Of a DNA stretch of 64,000 bases, positions 23,134 through 34,289 are shown piece after piece; the first letter of the stretch is position 1; each line of letters starts with the position of its first letter. The notes beneath the pieces were generated by a model, which did not search any database, was not told where the DNA came from, and was given only the letters and a program-made list of their open reading frames with translations. The DNA comes from Luidia sarsii (lineage: Eukaryota > Echinodermata > Asteroidea > Paxillosida > Luidiidae), in contig OX465111.1 in assembly GCA_949987565.1 (NCBI GenBank), positions 839,001-903,000 on the forward strand, read 5' to 3'. Made by a program: the position numbers and the translations under genes.

Positions 23134-23184
23134 TGACTTCTGAGAAACGACCCAGACCAGAGTGAGCATGTGCAGTATACAGTG
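23134..23184 (+). pseudogene. eighth mini-exon, duplicate of the CHCHD5 terminal exon
   Basis: The 51 bp exon and about 50 bp upstream are nearly identical to copy 1 (14831-14881). This includes the TGA that would end CHCHD5 after MTSEKRPRPE. The donor is GTAAGT here and GTATGT in copy 1. It could serve equally well as the CHCHD5 last exon, which leaves open which copy is used. All three frames contain a stop. Confidence 0.5.
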
Positions 23185-23655
23185 GTAAGTAAGATTGAAA
23201 GATTGTAGCATTGTGTGCAATTGTACAAGTTGAAATTGAGTGTCAATCGTATTTAACCCTACCTGAAAGCCCAAATTGCCACAACCGTGTCTGATTTACA
23301 AAGTGTAAGGGTTGTATGGTAGAATTTGTCTTATTTCTCTAACAATTGTGTAGCCTTCCTTTGCAATTTTGATTTGTTTCTATTCTTCTAGTTTTCATTT
23401 TCATTTTTCATTTGTGTACAGTATTTGTTTACCTTCATATTCTTCTATTGTATTGTTTCAGATAAAAAGTAACTATACTGGCTGTTGTTTCTCTTGTAAT
23501 TCTTTGTTCCAGAAACCGTACAATGTTGACTGTGTTTGTGATTTATAAACTACTTTGGTTATTTGCTCTTGTTACTCTTCATATACAATACATGTTAACT
23601 ATATTAAATTGATTTGATTCATAAGATTTAAGGCTTTGCATTATGGATGAAACAA

Positions 23656-23850
23656 TATAGGAGGGTTTGCGGTGACATCATGTATAAGGTCTCTTAAAGA
23701 AGAGGTGTGGTTCTGAAAAGAACCTGAGTGATAACTCGACATTCCGGCCAGTATGCATATACTGGCTGGAATGTTGAATCACTCCTTTTCGAAGTAATAC
23801 CTCTTCTCTAAGGAGACCTTATACATGGTGTCACCACAAACCCTCCTATA
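23656..23850. mobile_element. complete MITE with long terminal inverted repeats, 195 bp
   Basis: Starts TATAGGAGGGTTTGCGGTGA and ends with the near-perfect reverse complement (...GTGTCACCACAAACCCTCCTATA). Inside are GTGTGGTTCTGAAAAGAACC and a second palindrome around GGCCAGTATGCATATACTGG. Fragments of the family are at 10625-10737, 46761-46880 and elsewhere. No coding capacity. Confidence 0.8.
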
Positions 23851-25790
23851 TGTAATTTGATTCAATTGTCTGAATATTAATTGTCTTTGTTAAAAAAAAA
23901 AGAATAACGATTCCTTATTAATTCATTTTAATATGATGTATATCGTTCATTTGCATCCTTTTTAAGAGTAAATTTCTTTTTAATGTTGTTGTTCATTTTG
24001 TTCTTGAAACTGTGTGTGACTGTATTGTTATTGATTTCTTAGTCTGTTATGGCTTTTGTAATCAAACTGTGCTGTGCTTCACCAATGAATTGGTTTAAAA
24101 AAAATGTTAGGGTAGAGAGCTTGTGATATATCTGTATTGAATTACAGTTGCACTGCATGTCATCTGATAAGTGTAGGTTACTCTTCTCCCTTCCTTCTCA
24201 CCAATCTCTTCATTCTCCTCTGCCTACTCTTCCACTTTCACTCCCTCTCTACATTTTCCTTCTCCACCTCCTCTTCCCCTTTTGACCTCTACTCCCCATT
24301 CTCATTCTCCTCATTCTCCTCATTATTCTTCTTCCAGCAAAAAACAATACACTATTCTGTCCACAACATCATGGCCCTAATGCTCTCCCTGTAGGCATTA
24401 TCCCCCAAACACAATGTGACTGAATATGGGATAAAATAATACATGTACCCTAATTATGAAGGCTGTGGGTGCTTGGCAATGTCTCAGAGTGTCCTCTGTC
24501 TCTAGCTAGATTTCCCTGTCTTCTCCTTCGAGTAGACAGAGTTTGTCGGTTGTACGTGCCAACTTGGGGTCTTGCCTTGGACTGACATATCATCTTTGCC
24601 TGGATAGGTATCCATCGCCAGCCCAGTGGCCTATGGTAATGGAGTGTGTTCTTCTACCGGTACTTTACTAGCATGAGATCACCAGTGCCCATGTTACATG
24701 TCTTGTGGGTTTGTCCACTTTTGGTGCTCGAAAATTGGATGGAAGGTATTCAATTAGCCAGCAGCGCCAGAACAGACCGGCTGGATACTGTACTTGATGC
24801 CATCACCGCTTATACAGGTCTTGCTTCACCAATTCTCCAGAGGGTAGTTTAGATCACACTTATCCGGATGAAGTACACACTGGACGCCATTGTAGTAACA
24901 AGGTTGCACGCAGGCGCCTCCATTGCGTGGTCACATTCCATCAACAGTTGTCACATTTTGTTCACGCATCCAATGTTGTATCTTTGTCACTGTTTGTGAC
25001 TTTCCCGCTTCACTTCCGGAGCATCGAAAGCAGACGACAGAGACGCTGTTGCTAACTAAAATGGCCGCCAAGTGACTTTACCTTTTGCACAGTCATTTAT
25101 CTTGCACGCTTCGTGCTCCGCATTCTATATGTGTCATCTGATAGCTTGGTTACAGGGCGACCGTTGATGTTGCCATCAACGATACACATTAGAGTTAGGA
25201 GCCCTTCGTCATGCAGGGTTTGCTTCACAAGCAGACTGTTCAGAACTGAGCGCACAGTCCTGATCTCACAGTGAGAGGCGGAGGAGATAGTCATGGATCC
25301 TGTCCTGGTTTGAACTCTTTATGGCTTGACGCAGCTCATGCTCTCCTCCAACAAAGTTGCTGCCATTTTCAGATCTCACTTCTATTGGTTTGTTGTGAGT
25401 CTGGGTGCCTCTCCCTGCATAGCCTTTGGCTAACAAATCTGAGATGCCTGCAATGTACCTTTCTTTCACGCCTACATCTGGTGCCAGTTGCCTAGTAAAT
25501 AAGAAGATGAAGCCCATGTTCTGCAATTGCCTTGTTGTCGGGGAGAGTGGGTGGCCGTGTCTTGAACGGAATGTCCATGTTCTAGTGGCTGACGTCTCGA
25601 GAGACAGACTTCTCCCAAATGGTGATGACGTGCTTGTCACTGATGGGCAAAGCGGTTTCCCTGCCTCCTACATCATCCAGTTTTCAGAACTTGTCCACCT
25701 GGCGATGGAGGCTGCAGATACTTGCTTCTTGGGGCCCAGTATCGACCGGTCCATTAAGTGTCCAGCCCAAGATGGTCCAGGGCTGGATTT

Positions 25791-25926
25791 CACAAAGCCT
25801 TACGATGCATCGTAACTCAACCTACGATTGATAACCTACCGTAACTTTCCATAGGTCGTATGGTTTCTGTGCATCTCCCATCTCCTTGCGATTGATTGTA
25901 AGTTACGATGGGTTTCATGAAATCGA
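25791..25926. mobile_element. foldback element with GATTTCA ends
   Basis: Outer ends GATTTCACAAAGC and (reverse complement) GATTTCATGAAACC, with inner CTTACGATGCATCGTAACT-type inverted blocks. A similar start (GATTTCACTAACGCTTTGCG) is at 47279. It is inserted in the BEL/Pao relic. Confidence 0.5.
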
Positions 25927-26120
25927 CCACTGGTGGCGTAGGGTGCTACTGGACTGCTCTCTTGGACTTTCTTAGCAATCATGACTGACGGATTGTCTTG
26001 CCCCAATGAGAAGATGGACTTCTTCAGCATCCGGCTAGGTGATGTCACTCAAATGTGGCCCTTTGAACAGCTCATCTGTTCAGCTCTTCTTCCGCTATAC
26101 ATTATTCAAATCCGCCACAC

Positions 26121-26255
26121 GACCTCGACCAGCTCGGTGGTCAAGTGGTTAAAATGTCGGCACTAGAAAGCAGGAGTCGCGGGTTCGAATCCCACCCGAG
26201 CTGCCTGAAATGTTTTCATCAGGCATCGGGCAAAGCACTGAGCACTCAGTTTGTA
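26121..26255 (+). mobile_element. tRNA-derived SINE (family 1)
   Basis: Carries a box A-like TGGTCAAGTGG and a perfect box B GGTTCGAATCC, with a body containing AGCTGCCTGAAATGTTTTCA and CAAAGCACTGAGCACTCAG. Further copies on the minus strand are at 40590-40745, 40835-40985, 46990-47115 and 47128-47272. The 3' end is not defined. Confidence 0.75.
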
Positions 26256-27104
26256 TCACGTTGAGAAGTCTTTGGGTGTCAAATGAGTGAAAGGAGTAGC
26301 ACAGAGGGACTCCTACCTCCTTCCGCTCTGTCTCAGCTAAGGTTTTCTCCATTGCTTCCACCAGGGTAATCTTGGTCTCTAGCTCTATCGGTCTTCTCCG
26401 TTGTGGCAGTCTCAGCTGGCTCTGTCTGTGAGTCATATCCAGAGCTCTGCAGCTCCTCCTCTTCCTCCAGTGCCTGGGTACTCCCGTCCGCTGCTGCGTG
26501 GGCTTCCAGGAGGCCTTGTCAGCTGCAGCATGGAGCATAGCGATTGACGTGCTGGATCAATTGGATGCCACACTGCTCTGTTTGGAGTGGTGACTACCAG
26601 CTTGGCTGACTGATTCCATGCCGTACTGCATGGTTTCTAGCTGTTGGTCTTCTTCGTCAAGATCTGGAAGGGTCATCTTTTTCTTGGTACTTGTCATTGT
26701 GTTGTGTCACTTAAAACAAACTCCAAATTGAACTAATGTAGCATATGGCACTATAGATTGGCAATATTCAGCCAAATAGACACGTCGATTGACAGTGTAG
26801 CTTTTATAGGGTCATTGTTGTCGACAAAAAAGTGTCAAAGCATTTGTGCATGCATGCGGTTCAATTTGGCTAAGGTTTCTACAAGATTGTCCCAAAGATA
26901 GGGAAAGAAGGATCGTTGATTAATGATACTGATGAACATGGCAAGACTTGATGTCAGAATAGGTCTTGTGGCATTCTTTGTACATCTCTCTGGTTCTTTT
27001 GAAGAGCGCCCTCAACAGTCCGTAGAAAGAAAGGAAAAAAACAATAATACACTACATGAAAAATTGTGACAAAAAACAACACACTATTCTGTACACAACA
27101 CCAT

Positions 27105-28690
27105 CATATTTCCCCCTTATCACCCATCTAATTCCCCCTTCTGCATCTCCCCTTCTCCTCCCCTCTCCCCTTCTCTTACCCCACCATTACCCTTCTCCAT
27201 CTTCCCCTCCCTTCTGCTCTTCCTCCCCCTTCTCTTCCTCCCCTTCTTTCCTTTTTCTCCCCTCTCCTCCTTTCTTCCTTCAGTCTTCTCTTTCTCCTAC
27301 CTTCCCCGTTTCTCTTTGTTCTATCCCAACTTTCCTCCCTCTTCCACTCTTCTCCCTCTTCTACCTCTTCTACCTCCCCGGCCCCTTTGACTCCTCCCTC
27401 ATTCTCCTCGTCCGCCTCTTCTTTCCCTTTGACGTCTCGAGATCTCCTCCCTCATTCTCCTCCTCCACCTCTTCCTCCCCTCCCTCCTCCCCGATGGCTT
27501 CCCTTTCTTCCACCCTTATTCCTCCTACCCCCATGCAGTTTGCCCTCTTGCTTGTTTCTGTGTATTAATGGTAGTATGTCTGAGAGCATGTATTTCCTGT
27601 ATTTATCATCATAGAATGATGAAATATGACGATAGGATGATACTGTTGATTGATGTATAACTACAAAGCAATTGCACAAATAAAACACAATTGATGGACC
27701 ACATCAACTATCCATTTCAGTCAATGGTCAATGCTGTTGATGTATGTAGATCTGTATAGTAAATGGCAATTTTTTCATGCACTTTAGTATTACACTAGTG
27801 GAACATTGCTATAAAGAACGCTGATAATCCAAACATTAATAACGAACATGCCCTTTGGCTCCCATTTTTTGTGTACATAATATGTGGCTGCAACTGCTAT
27901 AGAGACCGCTTTTCCTGAACAATTTTCATGGATCTGGGGATGTTTGATCGATGTTCCACTGTAGTACACTACATGTGTATTTATTTTGGATGATATTGCC
28001 AATGTATCATCTTATTTAGATGTTTAAAGGGTGCTGTTAAATTTTATAGCAACTAAGTGTATTATTTTCAGTTAAATTTTTTTAAATGAAATGACTTTGC
28101 TTCACTATTTTCTTTCCTCTCCTTCTCCTCCTCCCATCCCTTCCTCCTCTCCCATCTTCCTCGCCTCCTTTTCTTCCTACCCCTCCTCGTCTTCTCCCTC
28201 CCCTTTCTACTCTTCCTCCTCCCCCTCCTCCCCCTATCCTTCCTCCTCCCCATCTCCTTCCTTCTTCATTCCCCTTCTCCCTAATCTTCTCTCTTGACCT
28301 CCTCTGCCCACCTCTTGTCCCTTTCCTCTCCTCTTCCTTGCCCCTCCTCTCTTCTTCCCCTTCTCTTCCTCTTCCATTGCCGCTTTCTTCATCTTCTAAT
28401 CCTTATGCCCCTCTTCTTCTCTTCCCCGTCCCCTCCACACTTCTCCTACCCTTCGTTTTTCACCCCTTTGTCCCACCCTCCTTCTTTTCCTCCAACTTTC
28501 TAATCTTTCTCTTAAACCCTCCTTTGCCCTGTCTCTATTTCTTCTCTTTCCTTTTTATCATTCCTTTTCCCCTTCCCCCCTCTCTCTCTGTTCCTCCACC
28601 TCTCCTCATTCTTTCTTAACACCCATCACTTTCTCTAGCTTTTCCTCCTCCCTTTCCCGTTGTCTCTTTACTTCTTCCCTCCTGTTCTCT
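27105..28690 (+). repeat. irregular CT-rich DNA around a pogo-like insertion
   Basis: Pyrimidine-rich without a clear period at 27105-27545 and 28110-28690, separated by ordinary AT-rich DNA with a pogo-like MITE (27793-27968). The flank ACACTATTCTGTACACAACA resembles 24347-24368, suggesting the BEL/Pao relic interrupted one CT-rich tract. Confidence 0.6.
27793..27968. mobile_element. pogo/Tigger-like MITE (diverged)
   Basis: Ends AGTGGAACATTGCTATAA and, inverted, GATGTTCCACT; contains AACATGCCCTTTGGCT, shared with 33597-33722. Confidence 0.6.
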
Positions 28691-28694
28691 TCCT

Positions 28695-31600
28695 CTATCT
28701 CTCATCAGTTCCTTCTCTTCCTCCTCCCCCTTATCCTTCTCTTCCTCCTCCCCCTTATCCTTCTCTTCCTCCACCTCTCATCAGTTCCTTCTCTTCCTCC
28801 TCCACCTTATCCTTCTATTCCTCCTTCTCTAATCAGTTCCTTCTCTTCCTCCTCCACCTTATCCTTCTATTCCTCCATCTCTCATTGGTTCCTTCTCTTC
28901 CTCCTCCCCTTATCCTTCTCTTCCTCCATCTCTAATCAGTTCCTTCTCTTCCTCCTCCCCCTTATCCTTCTCTTCTTCCATCTCTCATCAATTCCTTCTC
29001 TTCCTCCTCCCCTTATCCTTCTCTTCTTCCATCTCTCATCAATTCCTTCTCTTCCTCCTCCCCTTATCCTTCTATTCCTCCTTCTCTAATCAGTTCCTTC
29101 TCTTCCTCCTCCACCTTATCCTTCTATTCCTCCTTCTCTAATCAGTTCCTTCTCTTCCTCCTCCCCTTATCCTTCTCTTCTTCCATCTCTCATCAATTCC
29201 TTCTCTTCCTCCTCCACCTTATCCTTCTATTCCTCCTTCTCTAATCAGTTCCTTCTCTTCCTCCTCCCCTTATCCTTCTCTTCTTCCATCTCTCATCAAT
29301 TCCTTCTCTTCCTCCTCCCCTTATCCTTCTATTCCTCCTTCTCTAATCAGTTCCTTCTCTTCCTCCTCCACCTTATCCTTCTATTCCTCCTTCTCTAATC
29401 AGTTCCTTCTCTTCCTCCTCCCCTTATCCTTCTCTTCTTCCATCTCTCATCAGTTCCTTCTCTTCCTCCTCCACCTTATCCTTCTATTCCTCCTTCTCTA
29501 ATCAGTTCCTTCTCTTCCTCCTCCACCTTATCCTTCTATTCCTCCTTCTCTAATCAGTTCCTTCTCTTCCTCCTCCACCTTATCCTTCTATTCCTCCTTC
29601 TCTAATCAGTTCCTTCTCTTCCTCCTCCCCTTATCCTTCTCTTCCTCCATCTCTCATCAGTTCCTTCTCTTCCTCCTCCCCTTATCCTTCTCTTCTTCCA
29701 TCTCTCATCAATTCCTTCTCTTCCTCCTCCCCTTATCCTTCTCTTCCTCCATCTCTCATCAGTTCCTTCTCTTCCTCCATCTCTCATCAGTTCCTTCTCT
29801 TCCTCCATCTCTCATCAATTCCTTCTCTTCCTCCATCTCTCATCAATTCCTTCTCTTCCTCCATCTCTCATCAATTCCTTCTCTTCCTCCTCCCCTTATC
29901 CTTCTCTTCCTCCATCTCTCATCAGTTCCTTCTCTTCCTCCTCCCCCTTATCCTTCTCTTCCTCCATCTCTCATCAGTTCCTTCTCTTCCTCCTCCCCCT
30001 TATCCATCTCTTCCTCCATCTCTCATCAGTTCCTTCTCTTCCTCCTCCCCCTTATCCTTCTCTTCCTCCATCTCTCATCAGTTCCTTCTCTTCCTCCTCC
30101 CCCTTATCCATCTCTTCCTCCATCTCTCATCAGTTCCTTCTCTTCCTCCTCCCCTTATCCTTCTCTTCCTCCTCCCCCTTATCCTTCTCTTCCTCCATCT
30201 CTCATCAGTTCCTTCTCTTCCTCCTCCCCTTATCCTTCTCTTCCTCCATCTCTCATCAATTCCTTCTCTTCCTCCTCCCCTTATCCTTCTCTTCCTCCAT
30301 CTCTCATCAATTCCTTCTCTTCCTCCCCTTATCCTTCTCTTCCTCCTCCCCTTATCCTTCTCTTCCTCCATCTCTCATCAATTCCTTCTCTTCCTCCCCT
30401 TATCCTTCTCTTCCTCCATCTCTCATCAGTTCCTTCTCTTCCTCCCCTTATCCTTCTCTTCCTCCATCTCTCATCAGTTCCTTCTCTTCCTCCTCCCCTT
30501 ATCCTTCTCTTCCTCCATCTCTCATCAGTTCCTTCTCTTCCTCCCCTTATCCTTCTCTTCCTCCATCTCTCATCAATTCCTTCTCTTCCTCCTCCCCTTA
30601 TCCTTCTCTTCCTCCATCTCTCATCAGTTCCTTCTCTTCCTCCCCTTATCCTTCTCTTCCTCCTCCCCTTATCCTTCTCTTCCTCCATCTCTCATCAATT
30701 CCTTCTCTTCCTCCCCTTATCCTTCTCTTCCTCCATCTCTCATCAGTTCCTTCTCTTCCTCCCCTTATCCTTCTCTTCCTCCTCCCCTTATCCTTCTCTT
30801 CCTCCATCTCTCATCAATTCCTTCTCTTCCTCCTCCCCTTATCCTTCTCTTCCTCCATCTCTCATCAATTCCTTCTCTTCCTCCTCCCCTTATCCTTCTC
30901 TTCCTCCATCTCTCATTGGTTCCTTCTCTTCCTCCTCCCCTTATCCTTCTCTTCCTCCTTCTCTAATCAGTTCCTTCTCTTCCTCCTCCCCCTTATCCTT
31001 CTCTTCCTCCATCTCTCATCAATTCCTTCTCTTCCTCCCCTTATCCTTCTCTTCCTCCATCTCTCATCAGTTCCTTCTCTTCCTCCTCCCCCTTATCCTT
31101 CTCTTCCTCCTCCCCTTATCCTTCTCTTCCTCCTCCCCTTATCCTTCTCTTCCTCCTCCCCTTATCCTTCTCTTCCTCCTCCCCTTATCCTTCTCTTCCT
31201 CCTCCCCTTATCCTTCTCTTCCTCCTCCCCCTTATCCTTCTCTTCCTCCTCAACCTTATCCTTCTCTTCCTCCATCTCTCATCAATTCCTTCTCTTCCTC
31301 CCCTTATCCTTCTCTTCCTCTATCTCTCATCAATTCCTTCTCTTCCTCCTCCCCTTATCCTTCTCTTCCTCCTCCCCTTATCCTTCTCTTCCTCCTCCCC
31401 TTATCCTTCTCTTCCTCCATCTCTCATCAATTCCTTCTCTTCCTCCTCCCCTTATCCTTCTCTTCCTCCATCTCTCATCAATTCCTTCTCTTCCTCCTCC
31501 CCTTATCCTTCTCTTCCTCCATCTCTCATCAGTTCCTTCTCTTCCTCCCCTTATCCTTCTCTTCCTCCATCTCTCATCAGTTCCTTCTCTTCCTCCTCCC

Positions 31601-33190
31601 CTTATCCTTCTCTTCCTCCATCTCTCATCAGTTCCTTCTCTTCCTCCCCTTATCCTTCTATTCCTCCTTCTCTAATCAGTTCCTTCTCTTCCTCCTCCAC
31701 CTTATCCTTCTCTTCCTCCATCTCTCATCAATTCCTTCTCTTCCTCCTCCCCTTATCCTTCTCTTCCTCCATCTCTCATCAGTTCCTTCTCTTCCTCCCC
31801 TTATCCTTCTCTTCCTCCATCTCTCATCAGTTCCTTCTCTTCCTCCCCTTATCCTTCTATTCCTCCTTCTCTAATCAGTTCCTTCTCTTCCTCCTCCACC
31901 TTATCCTTCTCTTCCTCCATCTCTCATCAGTTCCTTCTCTTCCTCCTCCCCTTATCCTTCTCTTCTTCCATCTCTCATCAGTTCCTTCTCTTCCTCCTCC
32001 CCTTATCCTTCTCTTCCTCCATCTCTCATCAGTTCCTTCTCTTCCTCCCCTTATCCTTCTCTTCCTCCATCTCTTATCAGTTCCTTCTCTTCCTCCCCTT
32101 ATCCTTCTCTTCCTCCATCTCTCATCAGTTCCTTCTCTTCCTCCTCCCCTTATCCTTCTCTTCCTCCATCTCTCATCAATTCCTTCTCTTCCTCCTCCCC
32201 TTATCCTTCTCTTCCTCCATCTCTCATCAATTCCTTCTCTTCCTCCTCCCCTTATCCTTCTCTTCCTCCATCTCTCATCAATTCCTTCTCTTCCTCCCCT
32301 TATCCTTCTCTTCCTCCATCTCTCATCGGTTCCTTCTCTTCCTCCTCCCCCTTATCCTTCTCTTCCTCCATCTCTCATCAGTTCCTTCTCTTCCTCCCCT
32401 TATCCTTCTCTTCCTCCATCTCTCATCAGTTCCTTCTCTTCCTCCTCCCCTTATCCTTCTCTTCCTCCATCTCTCATCAGTTCCTTCTCTTCCTCCCCTT
32501 ATCCTTCTATTCCTCCTTCTCTAATCAGTTCCTTCTCTTCCTCCTCCACCTTATCCTTCTCTTCCTCCATCTCTCATCAGTTCCTTCTCTTCCTCCTCCC
32601 CTTATCCTTCTCTTCTTCCATCTCTCATCAGTTCCTTCTCTTCCTCCTCCCCTTATCCTTCTCTTCCTCCATCTCTCATCAGTTCCTTCTCTTCCTCCCC
32701 TTATCCTTCTCTTCCTCCATCTCTCATCAGTTCCTTCTCTTCCTCCCCTTATCCTTCTCTTCCTCCATCTCTCATCGGTTCCTTCTCTTCCTCCTCCCCT
32801 TATCCTTCTCTTCCTCCATCTCTCATCAGTTCCTTCTCTTCCTCCCCTTATCCTTCTCTTCCTCCATCTCTTATCAGTTCCTTCTCTTCCTCCCCTTATC
32901 CTTCTCTTCCTCCATCTCTCATCAGTTCCTTCTCTTCCTCCTCCCCTTATCCTTCTCTTCCTCCATCTCTCATCAATTCCTTCTCTTCCTCCTCCCCTTA
33001 TCCTTCTCTTCCTCCATCTCTCATCAATTCCTTCTCTTCCTCCTCCCCTTATCCTTCTCTTCCTCCATCTCTCATCAATTCCTTCTCTTCCTCCCCTTAT
33101 CCTTCTCTTCCTCCATCTCTCATCGGTTCCTTCTCTTCCTCCTCCCCCTTATCCTTCTCTTCCTCCATCTCTCATCAGTTCCTCCGTACC
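28695..33190 (+). repeat. 4.5 kb minisatellite of 51/48-bp CT units
   Basis: Roughly ninety units, each made from the words TTATCCTTCTCTTCC, TCCATCTCTCATCAGTTCC and TTCTCTTCCTCC. The period is 51 bp, or 48 bp when one CTC triplet is missing; shorter units lack the CATCTCTCATCA block. Almost no purines on the plus strand except at fixed A and G positions. Open frames on the minus strand are by-products of a period divisible by three. Confidence 0.95.
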
Positions 33191-33596
33191 TTATCCTTCT
33201 CCCTCTCCTCTTGGTAAACTGGTACAATTTCATTGAGTATTAATGTAAATGCGTCACACAAATGAGACATCAGTTACCCATTCCAGGCACTGTGATGGTT
33301 GATGCTATTAAAAATATGTAATGCATCTCTAGAGGGCATAACATGATGTTTTGCTTCTAGGAAAATGAAATTCAATGAGGTTTTGCCCTGCTCTATAGAG
33401 GGCGCTGTTTGTTTTATTGAAAGTAATTTGCCATTGTGTATCATGCACTTTGATAGTTTGTACAGTACATGTACAGTTGTGTATATATTTTAGATGCTAT
33501 AGGAAATTAAATGACTTGTCTGGTTCTGCTGATGGTATTTACTTGTACTATATAACTTTGAAAACCCTTCATGATACAGGTTGACATTGCCAAGTA

Positions 33597-33722
33597 CAGT
33601 GGAATGTTGCTATAACGAATGCCGATATCCCGAACATTTGACTAAAACAAACATGCCCTTTGGCTATCAATTTTGTTTGTAAAAAATATGTCAGGCCGCG
33701 ATGCTATAGCGACGTTCCACTG
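33597..33722. mobile_element. pogo/Tigger-like MITE, 126 bp, TA target duplication
   Basis: Ends CAGTGGAATGTTGCTATAAC and, inverted, CAGTGGAACGTCGCTATAGC, flanked by TA on both sides (33595-33596 and 33723-33724). These are the ends and target expected of Tc1/mariner-pogo elements. Confidence 0.75.
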
Positions 33723-34289
33723 TATTTAAGTTGTATTTCTGAGTTAAATACTGGTTATTTTATTACAAATAGAGGAGTTGTTTTGTGCATACAGATAATT
33801 GTTTATTAGTGTTGCCTTATCTCTCTTGAAATAGGCACTCAAATGGACACAATGGTTTAACTGATGGATGTTTACTTGGTATTTGAACTTCATTTTTAGC
33901 TTCCAGTTATTACCAATAGAGACGTTTCATTTGTGCATACAGATGTTTATTAGTGGTGCCTAATTACATTACAATGTGTGTATCGCATCTTTCTTGAAAT
34001 GGGCACTGCCATTTATGAAGGATTTCTTGGAATTTTCAACTTCCAATTTGTACTATACCGTACCGTACATGTAGCCTCCATGTCAAACAGAACCTCTAAA
34101 GTTGATCACCCAAAATGCTTTATAAAGGCATACTTAAAGGTCATTGCTTAGGTTTTGTTTAAAGAATTGCCACAATTGCTCACTAGAGCATATGGTAGTT
34201 GGATTATTGTGGATGCTATATCCAATGGATTTGAAATGTCCTTGTTAAAACTGAAGCGATTGCGTCAAATAAACTGTACATTACCCTAT

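Larger units (their letters stand above)
14700..24360 (+). repeat. tandem ~0.7-1.9 kb units, each with a spliceable mini-exon and a pyrimidine tract
   Basis: At least eight copies. Mini-exons (AG before, GT after): 14831-14881, 15656-15695, 16643-16689, 17636-17682, 18727-18773, 19420-19470, 21301-21351, 23134-23184; lengths 51, 40, 47, 47, 47, 51, 51, 51. Most share the acceptor context TTTTTGAAACTGCAG and the donor context ACAGTGGTAAGTT. Downstream of the exons, conserved intron blocks recur (GTAGAATTTGCC, CCATTGCAATTGTT, TTAATTGCTCATAA, CTCATTTGCATTCTTT), then a CT tract that varies from under 100 bp to 1.3 kb. Copies 1 and 8 are nearly identical to each other and differ from copies 2-7. 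A ninth unit (about 23330-24350) has the CT tract but no mini-exon before the retroelement relic. Copies 3 and 4 share near-identical intron stretches (about 17100-17280 against 18105-18275), showing recent duplication. Confidence 0.85.
24850..26698 (-). mobile_element. degenerate BEL/Pao-type LTR retrotransposon relic
   Basis: On the minus strand: a gag-like start at about 26698 (MTSTKKKMTLPDLDEEDQQL) broken by a stop after about 50 codons and continuing in other frames to about 26290; a fragment with an AGISDLLAKGYA motif typical of the region before Pao reverse transcriptase (about 25500); directly joined to integrase-like sequence at 25640-25097 (RSENGSNFVGGEHELRQAI, then LLTLMC and INGRPVTKLSDD). 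Most of the polymerase is missing, the usual integrase RSDNG is RSENG, and frames shift near 25270. It is non-functional. A tRNA-derived SINE (26121-26255) and a foldback element (25791-25926) sit inside it. LTR ends were not identified. Confidence 0.7.

Noticed and set aside
19930..23136. Open frames of 400-442 codons rich in Ser, Pro and Leu
   Set aside because: They run through pyrimidine tracts in which stop codons cannot occur because they need A or G.
26149..26538. 129-codon minus-strand frame as a single gene
   Set aside because: It fuses gag-like retroelement sequence with an inserted SINE and has no independent support.
29000..33190. Regularly spaced repeats resembling a CRISPR array
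   Set aside because: No unique spacers, eukaryotic context, and units vary by triplet loss; it is a minisatellite.
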